A stretch of 64,000 nucleotides of DNA from CAILHX01 sp964511385 (GCA_964511385.1 CAZEFE010000004.1:62001-126000), one strand, 5' to 3'. Counted from the stretch's first letter, positions 24,226 to 34,230 are shown. Numbers and translations are program-made. Notes: generated from the letters alone by a model not told the origin.

Positions 24226-25455
24226 TCAGCTTGCCTGATCCAGTTCAAACGCCTTGTGCAGCACGCGCACGGCCAGTTCCAGGTATTTTTCGTCAATCAC
24301 CACGGAAATCTTGATTTCCGAAGTGGAGATCATCTGGATGTTGATGCCTTCTTCCGCCAGGGTGCGGAACATCTGGCTGGCGATGCCGACGTGCGAGCGC
24401 ATGCCGACGCCGACCACTGACACCTTGGCGATCTTGTCGTCGCCGGTGATTTCGCGCGCGCCGATGTGGCCTTGTACCTTGTCCTTGAGGATGGCGAGCG
24501 TCTTGTTCAGTTCGTTCTTGTGCACGGTGAAGGTGAAGTCCGTTGTTCCATCAGCCCCCACGTTCTGGATAATCATGTCCACATCAATGTTGGCGTCAGC
24601 CACCGGCCCCAGGATCTGGTAGGCAATGCCGGGGCGATCGGGCACGCCCAGCACGGTGATTTTGGCTTCGTCGCGATTAAAGGCGATGCCGGAGATGATA
24701 GGTTGTTCCATGTTGTCTTTTTCCTCAAACGTAATCAGCGTGCCGTCGCCGTCTTCTTCAAAGCTGGACAGCACGCGCAATTTAACCTTGTACTTGCCGG
24801 CGAATTCGACCGAGCGGATTTGCAGCACCTTGGAGCCCTGGCTGGCGAGTTCCAGCATTTCCTCGAAGGTGATCGAATCCAGCCGTCTGGCATCCGGCAC
24901 GATGCGCGGGTCGGTGGTGTAGACCCCGTCCACATCGGTGTAGATCTGGCATTCGTCGGCCTTGAGCGCCGCGGCCATCGCCACGCCGGTGGTGTCGGAA
25001 CCGCCGCGCCCCAGCGTGGTGATGTTGCCGTTTTCGTCCACGCCTTGGAAGCCGGCGACCACCACCACGTAGCCAGCATTGAGGTCGGCGCGGATGCGCT
25101 CTTCGTCTATGCTCAGGATGCGCGCCTTGGTGTGGGCGTCGTCGGTCACGATGCGCACCTGCGCGCCGGTGTAACTCCTGGCCTTCAATCCCAAATCCAT
25201 CAGCGCCATCGAAGTCAGCGCAATGGTGACTTGCTCGCCGGTGGACACCATCTGGTCTAGTTCGCGCGGATCGGGTTCCGGCATGATTTCCTTGGCCAGC
25301 GAGATCAACCGGTTGGTTTCGCCCGACATGGCGGAAACCACCACCACCACTTGATGCCCCATTGCCTTGTAACGCGCCACCCGGCGCGCCACGTTGCGGA
25401 TACGCTCTGGCGAACCAACAGAGGTTCCGCCGTATTTCTGTACGATTAATGCCAT
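24226..25455 (-). CDS. lysC: Aspartate kinase
   Basis: Aspartate kinase phosphorylates L-aspartate in the first step toward lysine, threonine and methionine. The 409-residue monofunctional enzyme has the kinase domain (IVQKYGGTSVGSPERI, TLGRGGSDTTGVAMAAALKADECQIYTDVDGVYTTDPR) and two C-terminal ACT domains for feedback control by lysine and threonine. The ATG at 25455 is preferred over a TTG four codons upstream. It is the last gene of a recA-recX-alaS-lysC run on the minus strand. Confidence 0.96.
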   Translation of the reverse strand: MALIVQKYGGTSVGSPERIRNVARRVARYKAMGHQVVVVVSAMSGETNRLISLAKEIMPEPDPRELDQMVSTGEQVTIALTSMALMDLGLKARSYTGAQVRIVTDDAHTKARILSIDEERIRADLNAGYVVVVAGFQGVDENGNITTLGRGGSDTTGVAMAAALKADECQIYTDVDGVYTTDPRIVPDARRLDSITFEEMLELASQGSKVLQIRSVEFAGKYKVKLRVLSSFEEDGDGTLITFEEKDNMEQPIISGIAFNRDEAKITVLGVPDRPGIAYQILGPVADANIDVDMIIQNVGADGTTDFTFTVHKNELNKTLAILKDKVQGHIGAREITGDDKIAKVSVVGVGMRSHVGIASQMFRTLAEEGINIQMISTSEIKISVVIDEKYLELAVRVLHKAFELDQAS

Positions 25456-25472
25456 ATTCAAATCCAAAAATT

Positions 25473-25547
25473 AAACCGCAGATGAACGCCGATGAACGCA
25501 GATAACCCCGGTTTTAATCGGCGTTTATCCGCATTTGTCGGCGGTTA
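25473..25547. repeat. Imperfect palindromic intergenic element
   Basis: Between lysC and alaS, AACCGCAGATGAACGCCGAT is followed by GAACGCAGATAA. This pairs imperfectly with ATCGGCGTTTATCCGCATTTG...GCGGTT, so most of the 75 bp can fold into one hairpin. Elements of this look (repeated CGCAGATGAACGC units) are common intergenic repeats in bacterial genomes. Only one copy is in this window. Confidence 0.5.
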
Positions 25548-28169
25548 ATTCAGTTTTTCCTTCACCCAGCCTGCAACGCTTGCCAGTGCCTGCGGCAGTT
25601 GCGCCGGCTCAGTGCCGCCGGCCATCGCCAGATCCGGCTTGCCACCGCCTTTGCCGCCCACCTGCCCGGCAACGAAATTGACCAGTTCGCCGGCTTTGAG
25701 TTTCCCGACCAGGTCAGTCGTCACGCCCGCCGCCAGGCTGACCTTGCCGTCACTGCTGGAAGCCAGCACGATGGCGGCGGATTTCAGCTTGTCCTTCAGC
25801 TTGTCCATGGTTTCGCGCAGGCCGTTGGCGTCCGCGCCTTCCAGTACCGCAGCCAGCACCTTGATGCCGCTTATGTCCACGGCCTGGTCGGCCAGGTCGT
25901 CGCCCTGGCTTGAAGCCAGTTTGGATTTCAGCCGTGCCAGTTCTTTTTCCAGCGTCTTGACGTTATCCATGATCTGCACGATCTTGGTGGGGATTTCGTG
26001 TACAGGTGCCTTGAGTTCGCCGGAAGCCTGGTTGAGTATTAGTTGTTGAGCTTGCACCAGTTTCAACGCGCCTTCGCCAGTGGTGGCTTCGACGCGGCGC
26101 ACGCCTGCCGCCACGCCGCCCTCAGTGACGATCTTGAACAGGCCGATGTCGCCGGTTCTTGAGACATGGGTGCCGCCGCACAGTTCGCGGCTGGAGCCGA
26201 TATCCAGCACCCGCACTTCGTCGCCGTATTTCTCGCCGAACAGCATCATGGCGCCGGTCTTCTGCGCCGATTCGATGTCCATCACGCGCGCCTGGCAGGC
26301 GGCGTTGGCCAGGATTTCGGCATTGACCTTGGTTTCTACTTGTCGGATTTCCTCGTCCGTCATCGGTGCGTTGTGCACGAAGTCGAAGCGGGTCTTGTCA
26401 CTATCCACCAGCGAGCCTTTTTGCTGCACATGCTCGCCCAGCACTTCACGCAAGGCCTTGTGCATCAGGTGGGTGGCGGAGTGGTTGCGCATGGTGGCGG
26501 CACGGGCCTGGGTATTGACGCGCGCGCTGACGCTGTCGCCCACTGCCAGCTTGCCGGTCTTGAGCACGCCATGGTGGCCGAATACCGTGGCCTGGATTTT
26601 TTGCGTGTCTTCCACGGCGAAAATGCCGTTGCTGCCTTTCAACTCGCCGTTGTCGCCGATCTGGCCGCCGGATTCGGCGTAGAACGGGGTGTTGTCCAGC
26701 ACCACCACGCCAAGGTCGCCTTCGTGCAATTCGCTCACGGCCGCGCCGTCCTTGTACAGCGCCAGCACCTTGGCTGGGGTTTCCAGTTTTTCATAACCGT
26801 GGAAAGTGGTGGCCTGGCCTTCGTATTCCAGCACATGCGCCATCTTGAACTTGCCGGCGGCGCGGGCTTGTTCCTTCTGGTGCGCCATGGCCTTGTCAAA
26901 GGCGGCAGCGTCCACGCTGATGCCGTGCTCGCGGCAGATGTCTTGTGTCAGGTCGAGCGGGAAGCCGTAGGTGTCGTGGAGCTTGAAGGCGGTTTCGCCA
27001 TTGAAAACCTTGACGTCGGCCTTGGACATTTCCGCCAGGTCGGCTTCCAGAATCGCCATGCCGTGTTCAATGGTTTCAAAGAAACGATTTTCTTCCTGAT
27101 GCAGGATGTCGGTCACGCGCTGTTGGCCGTCTTTCAGTTCCGGGTAGGCTGCGCCCATCGCATTGACCAAATCGGCCACCATCTTGTGGAAGAATGCCTT
27201 GCGCGCACCCAGCTTGTAACCGTGGCGAATGGCGCGGCGGATGATGCGGCGCAGCACGTAGCCGCGGCCTTCGTTGCCGGGGATCACGCCGTCGGCGATG
27301 AGGAAGGAACAGGCGCGGATGTGGTCGGCCAGCACCTTGAGGCTGGGACTGCCCATGTCCGTGGTTTGGGTTTCGCGCGCGGCGGCGGCAATCAGGCTCT
27401 GGAACAGGTCAATCTCGTAATTGGCATGCACGTGTTGCAGCACGGCGGAGATACGCTCCAGGCCCATGCCGGTATCCACGCTGGGCTTGGGCAGGGGGTG
27501 CATCACGCCGGCTTCGTCGCGGTTGAACTGCATGAACACGTTGTTCCAGATTTCGATGAAACGGTCGCCGTCTTCGTCAGGAGAACCGGGCGGCCCGCCG
27601 GGGATGTGCGCGCCGTGGTCGTAGAAAATCTCGGTGCAGGGGCCGCAGGGGCCGGTGTCGCCCATCATCCAGAAATTGTCGCTGGCGTAGCGCGCGCCCT
27701 TGTTGTCGCCGATGCGGATAATGCGCTCTTTCGGCACGCCGATGTCGTTGGCCCAGATGTCGTAGGCTTCGTCGTCCTCGGCATAGACCGTCACCGTCAG
27801 TTTGTCGGCGGGAATCTTGAACACGACGGTGAGCAGTTCCCATGCGTAGTGGATGGCGTCTTTCTTGAAATAATCGCCGAAGCTGAAATTGCCCAGCATT
27901 TCGAAAAAGGTGTGGTGGCGTGCGGTGTAGCCGACATTTTCCAGGTCGTTGTGCTTGCCGCCGGCACGTACGCATTTCTGGCTGGTGGTGGCGCGGGTGT
28001 AGGGGCGCTTGTCGAAGCCGAGGAACACATCCTTGAACTGGTTCATGCCGGCGTTGGTGAACAGCAGGGTCGGGTCGCCGTGCGGCACCAGGGAGCTTGA
28101 GGCCACCACGGTGTGGCCCTTGGAGGCGAAAAAGTCCAGAAATGCCTGTCTGATTTCGTTGCTTGTCAT
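25545..28169 (-). CDS. alaS: Alanyl-tRNA synthetase
   Basis: AlaRS charges tRNA-Ala, recognising its G3-U70 pair, and edits Ser/Gly mischarging. The 874-residue protein has the class II catalytic core (MTSNEIRQAFLDFFASKGH, TLLFTNAGMNQFKDVFLG, RATTSQKCVRAGGKHNDLE). The editing domain carries zinc ligands in HSATHLMHKAL and CGGTHVSRTGDIG, and the C-Ala domain ends GGKGGGKPDLAMAGG. All parts are complete. It lies 18 bp downstream of recX. Confidence 0.98.
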   Translation of the reverse strand: MTSNEIRQAFLDFFASKGHTVVASSSLVPHGDPTLLFTNAGMNQFKDVFLGFDKRPYTRATTSQKCVRAGGKHNDLENVGYTARHHTFFEMLGNFSFGDYFKKDAIHYAWELLTVVFKIPADKLTVTVYAEDDEAYDIWANDIGVPKERIIRIGDNKGARYASDNFWMMGDTGPCGPCTEIFYDHGAHIPGGPPGSPDEDGDRFIEIWNNVFMQFNRDEAGVMHPLPKPSVDTGMGLERISAVLQHVHANYEIDLFQSLIAAAARETQTTDMGSPSLKVLADHIRACSFLIADGVIPGNEGRGYVLRRIIRRAIRHGYKLGARKAFFHKMVADLVNAMGAAYPELKDGQQRVTDILHQEENRFFETIEHGMAILEADLAEMSKADVKVFNGETAFKLHDTYGFPLDLTQDICREHGISVDAAAFDKAMAHQKEQARAAGKFKMAHVLEYEGQATTFHGYEKLETPAKVLALYKDGAAVSELHEGDLGVVVLDNTPFYAESGGQIGDNGELKGSNGIFAVEDTQKIQATVFGHHGVLKTGKLAVGDSVSARVNTQARAATMRNHSATHLMHKALREVLGEHVQQKGSLVDSDKTRFDFVHNAPMTDEEIRQVETKVNAEILANAACQARVMDIESAQKTGAMMLFGEKYGDEVRVLDIGSSRELCGGTHVSRTGDIGLFKIVTEGGVAAGVRRVEATTGEGALKLVQAQQLILNQASGELKAPVHEIPTKIVQIMDNVKTLEKELARLKSKLASSQGDDLADQAVDISGIKVLAAVLEGADANGLRETMDKLKDKLKSAAIVLASSSDGKVSLAAGVTTDLVGKLKAGELVNFVAGQVGGKGGGKPDLAMAGGTEPAQLPQALASVAGWVKEKLN

Positions 28170-28187
28170 GTGTTTTTTTAATCCAGC

Positions 28188-28625
28188 TTAGTCGTTCGTT
28201 TCATCCGGCGCTTCATTCAAGACCCGCTTGATGACATCAAATCCAAATCCGCGGCTTTGTAAAAAGCGCGCCTGCTTTGCCCATTCCTCGCGGTTTTCCG
28301 GCGGCCCGCCATATTTGCGCCGGCAGATGGCGCGGGCGTTGGCCAAATCCGTATCGGCCAGTTCGCTCACCGCTTGGTCCGCCAGTGTTTCGCTGACGCC
28401 TTTTTCGCGCAGTTCGTGCGCCACTTTCAGGCTGCCGTAGCGGCCCTTCCGGCTATGCACCACCTGCTCGGCAAAGCGCTCGTCGGAGAGCCAGCCGCGC
28501 CGCTGAAAATCGTCCAGCAATGCCTCGAGGTCATCGCCTTCTTCCGCGAACCCGGCCAACTTGTGTTGCAGTTCGCGGCGAGAATGCTCGCGGCGCGAAA
28601 GATAATTCAGCGCGCGCTGCCGCAA
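28188..28625 (-). CDS. recX: RecX regulator of RecA
   Basis: RecX binds RecA filaments and limits their growth and activity. The 145-residue protein shows the RecX three-helix repeats (ALNYLSRREHSRRELQHKLAGFG-like start, FQRRGWLSDERFAEQVVHSRKGRYGSLKVAHELREKGVS, KQARFLQSRGFGFDVIKRVL). The best start is a TTG at 28625, 16 bp after the recA stop; no ATG gives a full-length protein and no strong ribosome site is seen. It follows recA and precedes alaS, a usual order. Confidence 0.88.
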   Translation of the reverse strand: MRQRALNYLSRREHSRRELQHKLAGFAEEGDDLEALLDDFQRRGWLSDERFAEQVVHSRKGRYGSLKVAHELREKGVSETLADQAVSELADTDLANARAICRRKYGGPPENREEWAKQARFLQSRGFGFDVIKRVLNEAPDETND

Positions 28626-28641
28626 TGAAAGAGGGGGCGCG

Positions 28642-29679
<1,038 letters not shown>

Positions 29680-29774
29680 GCCGTAAACCCCTAAGCCCGT
29701 AAAAGGGGCAAATTATGTCATAAATCAGGTGCTAAGGTAAGCGTGAAGGGAGGCTGCGTGCGAGGGCGTGCCAC

Positions 29775-29820
29775 ATAAAAGCCGAACGGCCTCGTGCAGT
29801 TTTGGCACGAGGCCGTTCGG
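29775..29820 (-). terminator. Intrinsic terminator of the Cys-rich protein gene
   Basis: A perfect 16-bp stem CCGAACGGCCTCGTGC / GCACGAGGCCGTTCGG with a 7-nt loop is followed on the minus strand by CTTTTAT. It lies 44 bp after the stop of the small exported protein gene and upstream of recA. Confidence 0.85.
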
Positions 29821-29863
29821 GTTGTGGTTCAGGTCTTGCGTGCGGCAAGACCGGGTTCAAAAG

Positions 29864-30130
29864 CTACTTGGCATCCTTGCATGATTTGGCGTCAGCGGAG
29901 CTCGCGTTGCCGGAACTCACCTTGCATTGCGCCATGCATCCTTCGTCTGCCAATCCTGCCGGGTCCGGCGTGCAGACTGCCGCACAATGTCCGGCACTGT
30001 CATCGCGGCTGCTTTGCTGGCTGCCGCAAGAAAGGGCGTTTTGTGGGTCGGATTTCGCCGAGGCGGCGACGGGAACTGCCAGCAAAGCTGACAAAGCCAG
30101 GGTTGTTGCGACTAATCGTAAGTTAAACAT
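29864..30130 (-). CDS. Small exported Cys-rich protein with a twin CX3C motif
   Basis: The 88-residue protein has a Sec signal peptide (MFNLRLVATTLALSALLAV, cleavage probably after ASA) and a mature part of about 63 residues with six Cys (C35, C49, C53, C65, C69, C84). The middle four form CX3C-X11-CX3C, a spacing suggestive of a disulfide-stapled or metal-binding helical hairpin. No family is recognised. The ATG at 30130 has an excellent GGAGG site; a GTG two codons upstream is less likely. It is monocistronic with its own terminator. Confidence 0.7.
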   Translation of the reverse strand: MFNLRLVATTLALSALLAVPVAASAKSDPQNALSCGSQQSSRDDSAGHCAAVCTPDPAGLADEGCMAQCKVSSGNASSADAKSCKDAK

Positions 30131-30211
30131 ATCCACCTCCTCCTAGGTTACGCACGAAGGCAGATGTTGAAATATCAGCCTCGTGCAAACAGGCCTAACG
30201 TCAAATTGATC

Positions 30212-30234
30212 CTGATAAAAACTGCATTTATCAG
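30212..30234. promoter_or_regulatory. Perfect inverted repeat upstream of the Cys-rich protein gene
   Basis: CTGATAAA-7 nt-TTTATCAG lies about 80 bp upstream of the start at 30130 in an AT-rich region. It could be an operator. No matching regulator is identified in the window. Confidence 0.35.
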
Positions 30235-30272
30235 TACCGGTTGTACATCTTTATAGTAGTTATATTGGGTGG

Positions 30273-30848
30273 TCATCCGTCTGCATCACCACAAACATTC
30301 GACCCCCGTCTGCTGCTGAAGGTTCCCGGGCAATGATCCTGCCCAAGCGGTTCCGAAACTGATTGCGATCTCCGAACCACACCTTCAAGGCAATCATACA
30401 CCGATTGTTTGCGCACGGTGTTACGGTCACCTTTGAATAGTCTTGTGGTGCTGGCACTGGCTCCTGAACTGTCCGCCCAGGCCAGGCACACCGTACCCAC
30501 CGGCTTGTCCGCCGTGCCGCCATCCGGCCCGGCAATGCCGGTGATGGCCGCCGCGACATCGGCGTGGCTATGGTTGAGCGCGCCCACAGCCATCTCCAGC
30601 GCGGTTTGCTCACCGACGGCGCCGTGCTGTTGCAGCGTGGACGGGGATACCCCCAGCATTTCAATTTTGGCGGCGTTGCTGTAGGTGACAAAGCCGCGCT
30701 CGAGCCAGGCGGAACTGCCGGGAATGGACGTGACGTACTGCGCCGCCATGCCGCCGGTGCAGGATTCGGCGAGGGCCAGCTTCCAGCCTTTTTGTTTGAG
30801 CGCTGCGCCCAGTTCGGCGGCAAGGTTCAGGAGTTCGCTGTCATCCAT
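30273..30848 (-). CDS. pncC: Nicotinamide-nucleotide amidase (CinA C-terminal domain)
   Basis: PncC deamidates NMN to nicotinic acid mononucleotide in pyridine-nucleotide salvage. The 191-residue protein has the family core LALAESCTGGMAAQYVTSIPGSS, FVTYSNAAKIEMLGV, AITGIAGPDGGTADKPVGTVCLAW and NTVRKQSVYDCL. Most stand-alone members end near the position of YDCLEGVVR. Here about 30 further residues (RSQSVSEPLGQD...) have no family look, so the tail may be a late frameshift product. It overlaps pgpA by 22 bp. Confidence 0.88.
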   Translation of the reverse strand: MDDSELLNLAAELGAALKQKGWKLALAESCTGGMAAQYVTSIPGSSAWLERGFVTYSNAAKIEMLGVSPSTLQQHGAVGEQTALEMAVGALNHSHADVAAAITGIAGPDGGTADKPVGTVCLAWADSSGASASTTRLFKGDRNTVRKQSVYDCLEGVVRRSQSVSEPLGQDHCPGTFSSRRGSNVCGDADG

Positions 30849-31318
30849 GCCAGTGCTTTCAACACGGCCAGCGCATAACCCGCCGCCAGCAGGTCATCGA
30901 ACATCACGCCGAAGCCGCCTTTGAGCCGGGCGTCACATTGGCGGATCGGGAACGGTTTCCAGATGTCGAACAGGCGGAACAGGGCGAAACTTAAGGTGAT
31001 CCATAACGCAGTACGCGGCATCAGGGCGAGGATCAGCCATAAAGCGACCATTTCATCCCAGACAATGGCGCCGTGGTCGGAAACGCCTAACGCCTTGCCG
31101 GTGACATTGCAGCACCACACGCCGAACAGGAACAGCAGGGCGATGACGGCCAGCGCGTACGCAATATTGGTTGGCGCCGGAACCAGCAGGAACAGCGGGA
31201 TCGCCAGCAGCGAGCCTGCCGTGCCGGGGCCTTTGGGTACCAGCCCGCTACCGAAGCCCAGCGAGAAATAGTGCGCCGGGTGCGACAGCATGAATTTAAG
31301 GTTGGGCGAAGTGGTCAT
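30827..31318 (-). CDS. pgpA: Phosphatidylglycerophosphatase A
   Basis: PgpA dephosphorylates phosphatidylglycerol phosphate to phosphatidylglycerol in the inner membrane. The 163-residue protein has the family motifs YFSLGFGSGLVPKGPGTAGSL and VWDEMVALWL plus FDIWKPFPI, with three or four membrane segments. It overlaps thiL by 23 bp and pncC by 22 bp in a tightly packed minus-strand operon. ThiL-PgpA-PncC is a common proteobacterial order. Confidence 0.93.
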   Translation of the reverse strand: MTTSPNLKFMLSHPAHYFSLGFGSGLVPKGPGTAGSLLAIPLFLLVPAPTNIAYALAVIALLFLFGVWCCNVTGKALGVSDHGAIVWDEMVALWLILALMPRTALWITLSFALFRLFDIWKPFPIRQCDARLKGGFGVMFDDLLAAGYALAVLKALAWMTANS

Positions 31319-32252
31319 AGCCGCTGCCTTCGAATGTCACTGGGTTGCCTTGCTTGTCCAGCACGCGCAGTTCGCGCCCGGCCGTAATCTTGCCGATGCG
31401 GGTGAGGCGGATGTTGAGTTTGTCGCGTAGCGAGTCAATGTAGCTTTCCTGGTTTTCCGGCGCGGTAAAACACAGTTCGTAGTCGTCGCCGCCGGCCAAC
31501 AGGCAGTGCAAGCCCAGCGGTTGGGACATGAAGCCGGCCAGGTTGGCCGAGCGCGGAACAAGGTCGAGTTTGATCTCGGCGCCGCAGTTGGAACGCTGCA
31601 GGATGTGGCCGAGGTCTGCCACCAGGCCATCGGAAATATCAATTGCCGCACGGGCATGTCCGCGCAGGCCCAGCCCAAGGGTAACGCGCGGCTGGGGGCT
31701 GTGCAGCGCGGGCAGGCAGGGTTCCAGGCCTGCCATCGGTATTTTGCCGTGCAGCCCGGCCAGTGCCAGCGCAGCATTGCCAAGCTGGCCGGAAATCCAG
31801 ATGTCGTCGCCGATTTTTGCACTGTCGCGTCGGAGTGCTGTGCCACGGGGGACTTCGCCCATGATTTGCACGGAAAGGGTGAGCGGGCCGCGCGTGGTGT
31901 CGCCGCCGATCAGATCCACGCCGAAGTGCTGCGCGCAGTCGAAAAATCCTTGGGAAAAAGCCGCCAGCCAGGGTTCGTTGACTTCCGGCAATGCCAGCGC
32001 CAGGGTTGCCCAGCGCGGGTCTGCCCCCATCGCCGCGAGATCGGAAATATTGACCGCCAGCGTTTTCCAGCCCAGTTTTTCCGGGTCGGTATCGGGGAAA
32101 AAATGGGTGCCGGCTACCAGCATGTCGGTGGAAACGACGAGTTCCATGCCTGCACCCACAGTCAGCAAGGCGGCGTCGTCACCCACGCCCAGGGCGGCCT
32201 GCGGCGTGGGGCGGGTGAAATATCTGGCAATGAGGTCGAATTCGGAAGCCAT
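31296..32252 (-). CDS. thiL: Thiamine-monophosphate kinase
   Basis: ThiL converts thiamine phosphate to the active cofactor thiamine diphosphate. The 318-residue protein belongs to the AIR-synthase-like ATP-binding family: ALGVGDDAALL, VSTDMLVAGTHFFPD, LAVNISDLAAMGADPRWATLALALPE, DLIGGDTTRG and IDISDGLVADLGHI. Its start codon overlaps the mog stop as TGATG. No other thiamine genes are in the window. Confidence 0.95.
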   Translation of the reverse strand: MASEFDLIARYFTRPTPQAALGVGDDAALLTVGAGMELVVSTDMLVAGTHFFPDTDPEKLGWKTLAVNISDLAAMGADPRWATLALALPEVNEPWLAAFSQGFFDCAQHFGVDLIGGDTTRGPLTLSVQIMGEVPRGTALRRDSAKIGDDIWISGQLGNAALALAGLHGKIPMAGLEPCLPALHSPQPRVTLGLGLRGHARAAIDISDGLVADLGHILQRSNCGAEIKLDLVPRSANLAGFMSQPLGLHCLLAGGDDYELCFTAPENQESYIDSLRDKLNIRLTRIGKITAGRELRVLDKQGNPVTFEGSGYDHFAQP

Positions 32253-32839
32253 CAGGCGGATCTCTGTGCGGATTTTGGGCGGAACGCCTTGACCACGGAT
32301 TCGTGCGTTTCGATATAAGGCGCGCCAATCAGGTCCAGGCAGTAGGGCACAGCGGCAAAAATGCCATGCACCACGGGGTTGCCGGCTTCGTCTTTCAGGC
32401 CTTCCAGCGTCTGTGCAATGGCTTTGGGCTGGCCGGGAAGATTGATGATCAGGCTTTGCTTGCGGACCACCGCCACTTGCCGCGACAGAATGGCGGTGGG
32501 CACGAAGTGCAGGCTGATCTGGCGCATCTGCTCGCCGAAACCAGGCATTTCCTTGTCGGCAACAGCCAGCGTGGCTTCCGGCGTGATGTCCCGCAACGCC
32601 GGGCCGGTGCCGCCAGTGGTCAGCACCAGGCCGCAGTTTTCGTGGTCTACCAGGTCTTTCAGCGTGGACTCGATCTCGGCCTGTTCGTCTGGGATGATGC
32701 GGCTGATTTCCTGCCAGGGCGTCATGAGCGCCCGGTTCAACCAGTCGCGCAGGGAGGGGATGCCCTGGTCCTGATAAACGCCTTGCGACGCGCGATCGCT
32801 GATGCTGACTAAACCGATTTTGATGAATTCTTTTGACAT
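32252..32839 (-). CDS. mog: Molybdopterin adenylyltransferase
   Basis: MogA adenylylates molybdopterin so that MoeA can insert molybdate, so the organism probably makes molybdoenzymes. The 195-residue protein has IGLVSISDRASQGVYQDQGIP, the GLVLTTGGTGPALRDITPEAT active-site loop and a C-terminal LPGQPKAIAQTLEGL segment, all typical of the Mog/MoaB fold. The length favours Mog over MoaB. It heads the mog-thiL-pgpA-pncC operon. Confidence 0.9.
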   Translation of the reverse strand: MSKEFIKIGLVSISDRASQGVYQDQGIPSLRDWLNRALMTPWQEISRIIPDEQAEIESTLKDLVDHENCGLVLTTGGTGPALRDITPEATLAVADKEMPGFGEQMRQISLHFVPTAILSRQVAVVRKQSLIINLPGQPKAIAQTLEGLKDEAGNPVVHGIFAAVPYCLDLIGAPYIETHESVVKAFRPKSAQRSA

Positions 32840-32951
32840 ATACTGGTCGGAAAGGCTGTAGAGACTGGTTTTATCATACCATTGAGGCGGCTGCTCGTTG
32901 AGCAGGACCGTAGCGGTGGAATATCTATCAATTTATTAAGGAAGCAGAATA

Positions 32952-33719
32952 ATGAGATCAATTGCCTTGTTGCAGGCGTTTGTTGTGGCTGCAGGTTTTT
33001 CGTTGCCGAGTGTGGGGTTTTCTGCGGATGCAGCCAGTGCCAAAAACGGCAATCCATATGCAGCCGCTTACGAACAGCGCCGTGAAGCGCCAGCGGCTAC
33101 TGGAGCGAATGTGCGGATTTATCGCGGATCGGATCAGGATGCCGATGGTCAGCGGTTGATGGAAGACGGTTACGATCTGCTGGGGTCGTCGTCCTTCGTG
33201 GGCGGCGAGGTGCCGCCGGATCAGGCCGTTGCGCATGCCAAGAATATCCGGGCGGATCTGGTGATGGTGTATAGCACGCGGTTCGGCAAGATTCCCCATG
33301 AGGCCAAGCTGGATGCCGCCAAAGCCAAAGCGAAAGGACCTGCAGAACCGGCTGTGGCAGAAGGGGTGGCGGGAGATGCGCCCAAAATGCAGTTGATTGG
33401 GGGCATGGAATACAGCTATGAGTATTACGCATCGTTCTGGACAAAACTGCCTACCCCGTTGCTGGGGTTGCATGTCCAAGACCGTGCGGCCGATGACAAA
33501 AGCCCGGGCGTGCCCGTGATTGCCGTGATCAAGGAATCGCCGGCCGCTGTCGCCGATATCCGTAAAGGGGATGTGGTGCTGCGGGTGGCTGGCGTGGACA
33601 TCGGCAACGGTGATGCCCTGATCAATGCCGTGCGCAGCAATGCCGGGAAAACCGTTGAGATTCACTACGCGCGGGGTGGCGTGCAGCTACAGAAAAAAGT
33701 GACGCTCAATACGCCCTGA
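32952..33719 (+). CDS. Exported PDZ-domain protein of unknown function
   Basis: The 255-residue protein has a signal peptide (RSIALLQAFVVAAGFSLPSVGFSA). A central domain (about 50-150) is interrupted by an Ala/Lys-rich linker (KLDAAKAKAKGPAEPAVAEG). The C-terminal PDZ domain (about 165-255) has VIAVIKESPAAVADIRKGDVVLRVAGVDIGNGDALINAV, the PDZ ligand groove and the typical GD motif. No protease domain is present, so it is a PDZ protein without its own catalytic part. It is divergent from mog and convergent with darP. Confidence 0.75.
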   Translation: MRSIALLQAFVVAAGFSLPSVGFSADAASAKNGNPYAAAYEQRREAPAATGANVRIYRGSDQDADGQRLMEDGYDLLGSSSFVGGEVPPDQAVAHAKNIRADLVMVYSTRFGKIPHEAKLDAAKAKAKGPAEPAVAEGVAGDAPKMQLIGGMEYSYEYYASFWTKLPTPLLGLHVQDRAADDKSPGVPVIAVIKESPAAVADIRKGDVVLRVAGVDIGNGDALINAVRSNAGKTVEIHYARGGVQLQKKVTLNTP

Positions 33720-33726
33720 TGCCCGG

Positions 33727-34230
33727 CTAGACGATCTCGCGGATGACCTTGAACAGCTCCCGGCTGCTTTTCGGGGGCTTGCTCGCGGCGGCTTCCTTGC
33801 GCGCGTTGCGGATCAGGTTGCGCAGGTGCTGCACATCCGCGGTTGAGTGCTGATCCAGAAACTCGGACAGCGCCGCATCGTCTTCAATCAGCCGTTTGCG
33901 CCAGTTTTCCAGTTGGTGCATGCGCGCGGTTTCCGCCGCGTGGTTGCCGTTCCACTGGTCTATTTTTTCCTGAATCGGCGCCGGGTCGACGTTGCGCATC
34001 AGTTTGCCAATATATTGCAACTGGCGGCGCCGGCCGCCGTGCGCGGTAATCTTGCGCGCCGCCAACACCGCTTCCAGCAGGTTTTCCGGCATGTCGATCT
34101 GGCGCAGTTTGTCGGCTGGTAGTTCTACCAGGGTGGTGCCCAGGTCCTGCAGTTCCTGCATCTGCTGCTTGATGCGGGTTTTGCTGATTTCTTCCTGCGG
34201 CAAGTCGTCTGTATGTGGGGCTTTTTGCAT
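33727..34230 (-). CDS. darP: Ribosome biogenesis factor DarP/YjgA (DUF615)
   Basis: DarP assists assembly of the 50S subunit. The 167-residue protein matches DUF615: ISKTRIKQQMQELQDLGTTLVELP, MPENLLEAVLAARKITAHGGRRRQLQYIGKLMRNVD and DVQHLRNLIRNARKEAAASKPPKSSRELFK. It is divergent from pmbA (39 bp), an arrangement found throughout the beta- and gammaproteobacteria. Confidence 0.92.
   Translation of the reverse strand: MQKAPHTDDLPQEEISKTRIKQQMQELQDLGTTLVELPADKLRQIDMPENLLEAVLAARKITAHGGRRRQLQYIGKLMRNVDPAPIQEKIDQWNGNHAAETARMHQLENWRKRLIEDDAALSEFLDQHSTADVQHLRNLIRNARKEAAASKPPKSSRELFKVIREIV

Noticed and set aside
26166..28100. 644-codon plus-strand open frame opposite alaS
   Set aside because: It is antisense to a perfectly conserved alaS, has low-complexity His/Val/Gly-rich composition and resembles no protein.
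29680..29774. LexA box upstream of recA
   Set aside because: No CTGT-N8-ACAG or other convincing palindrome was found in the intergenic region.
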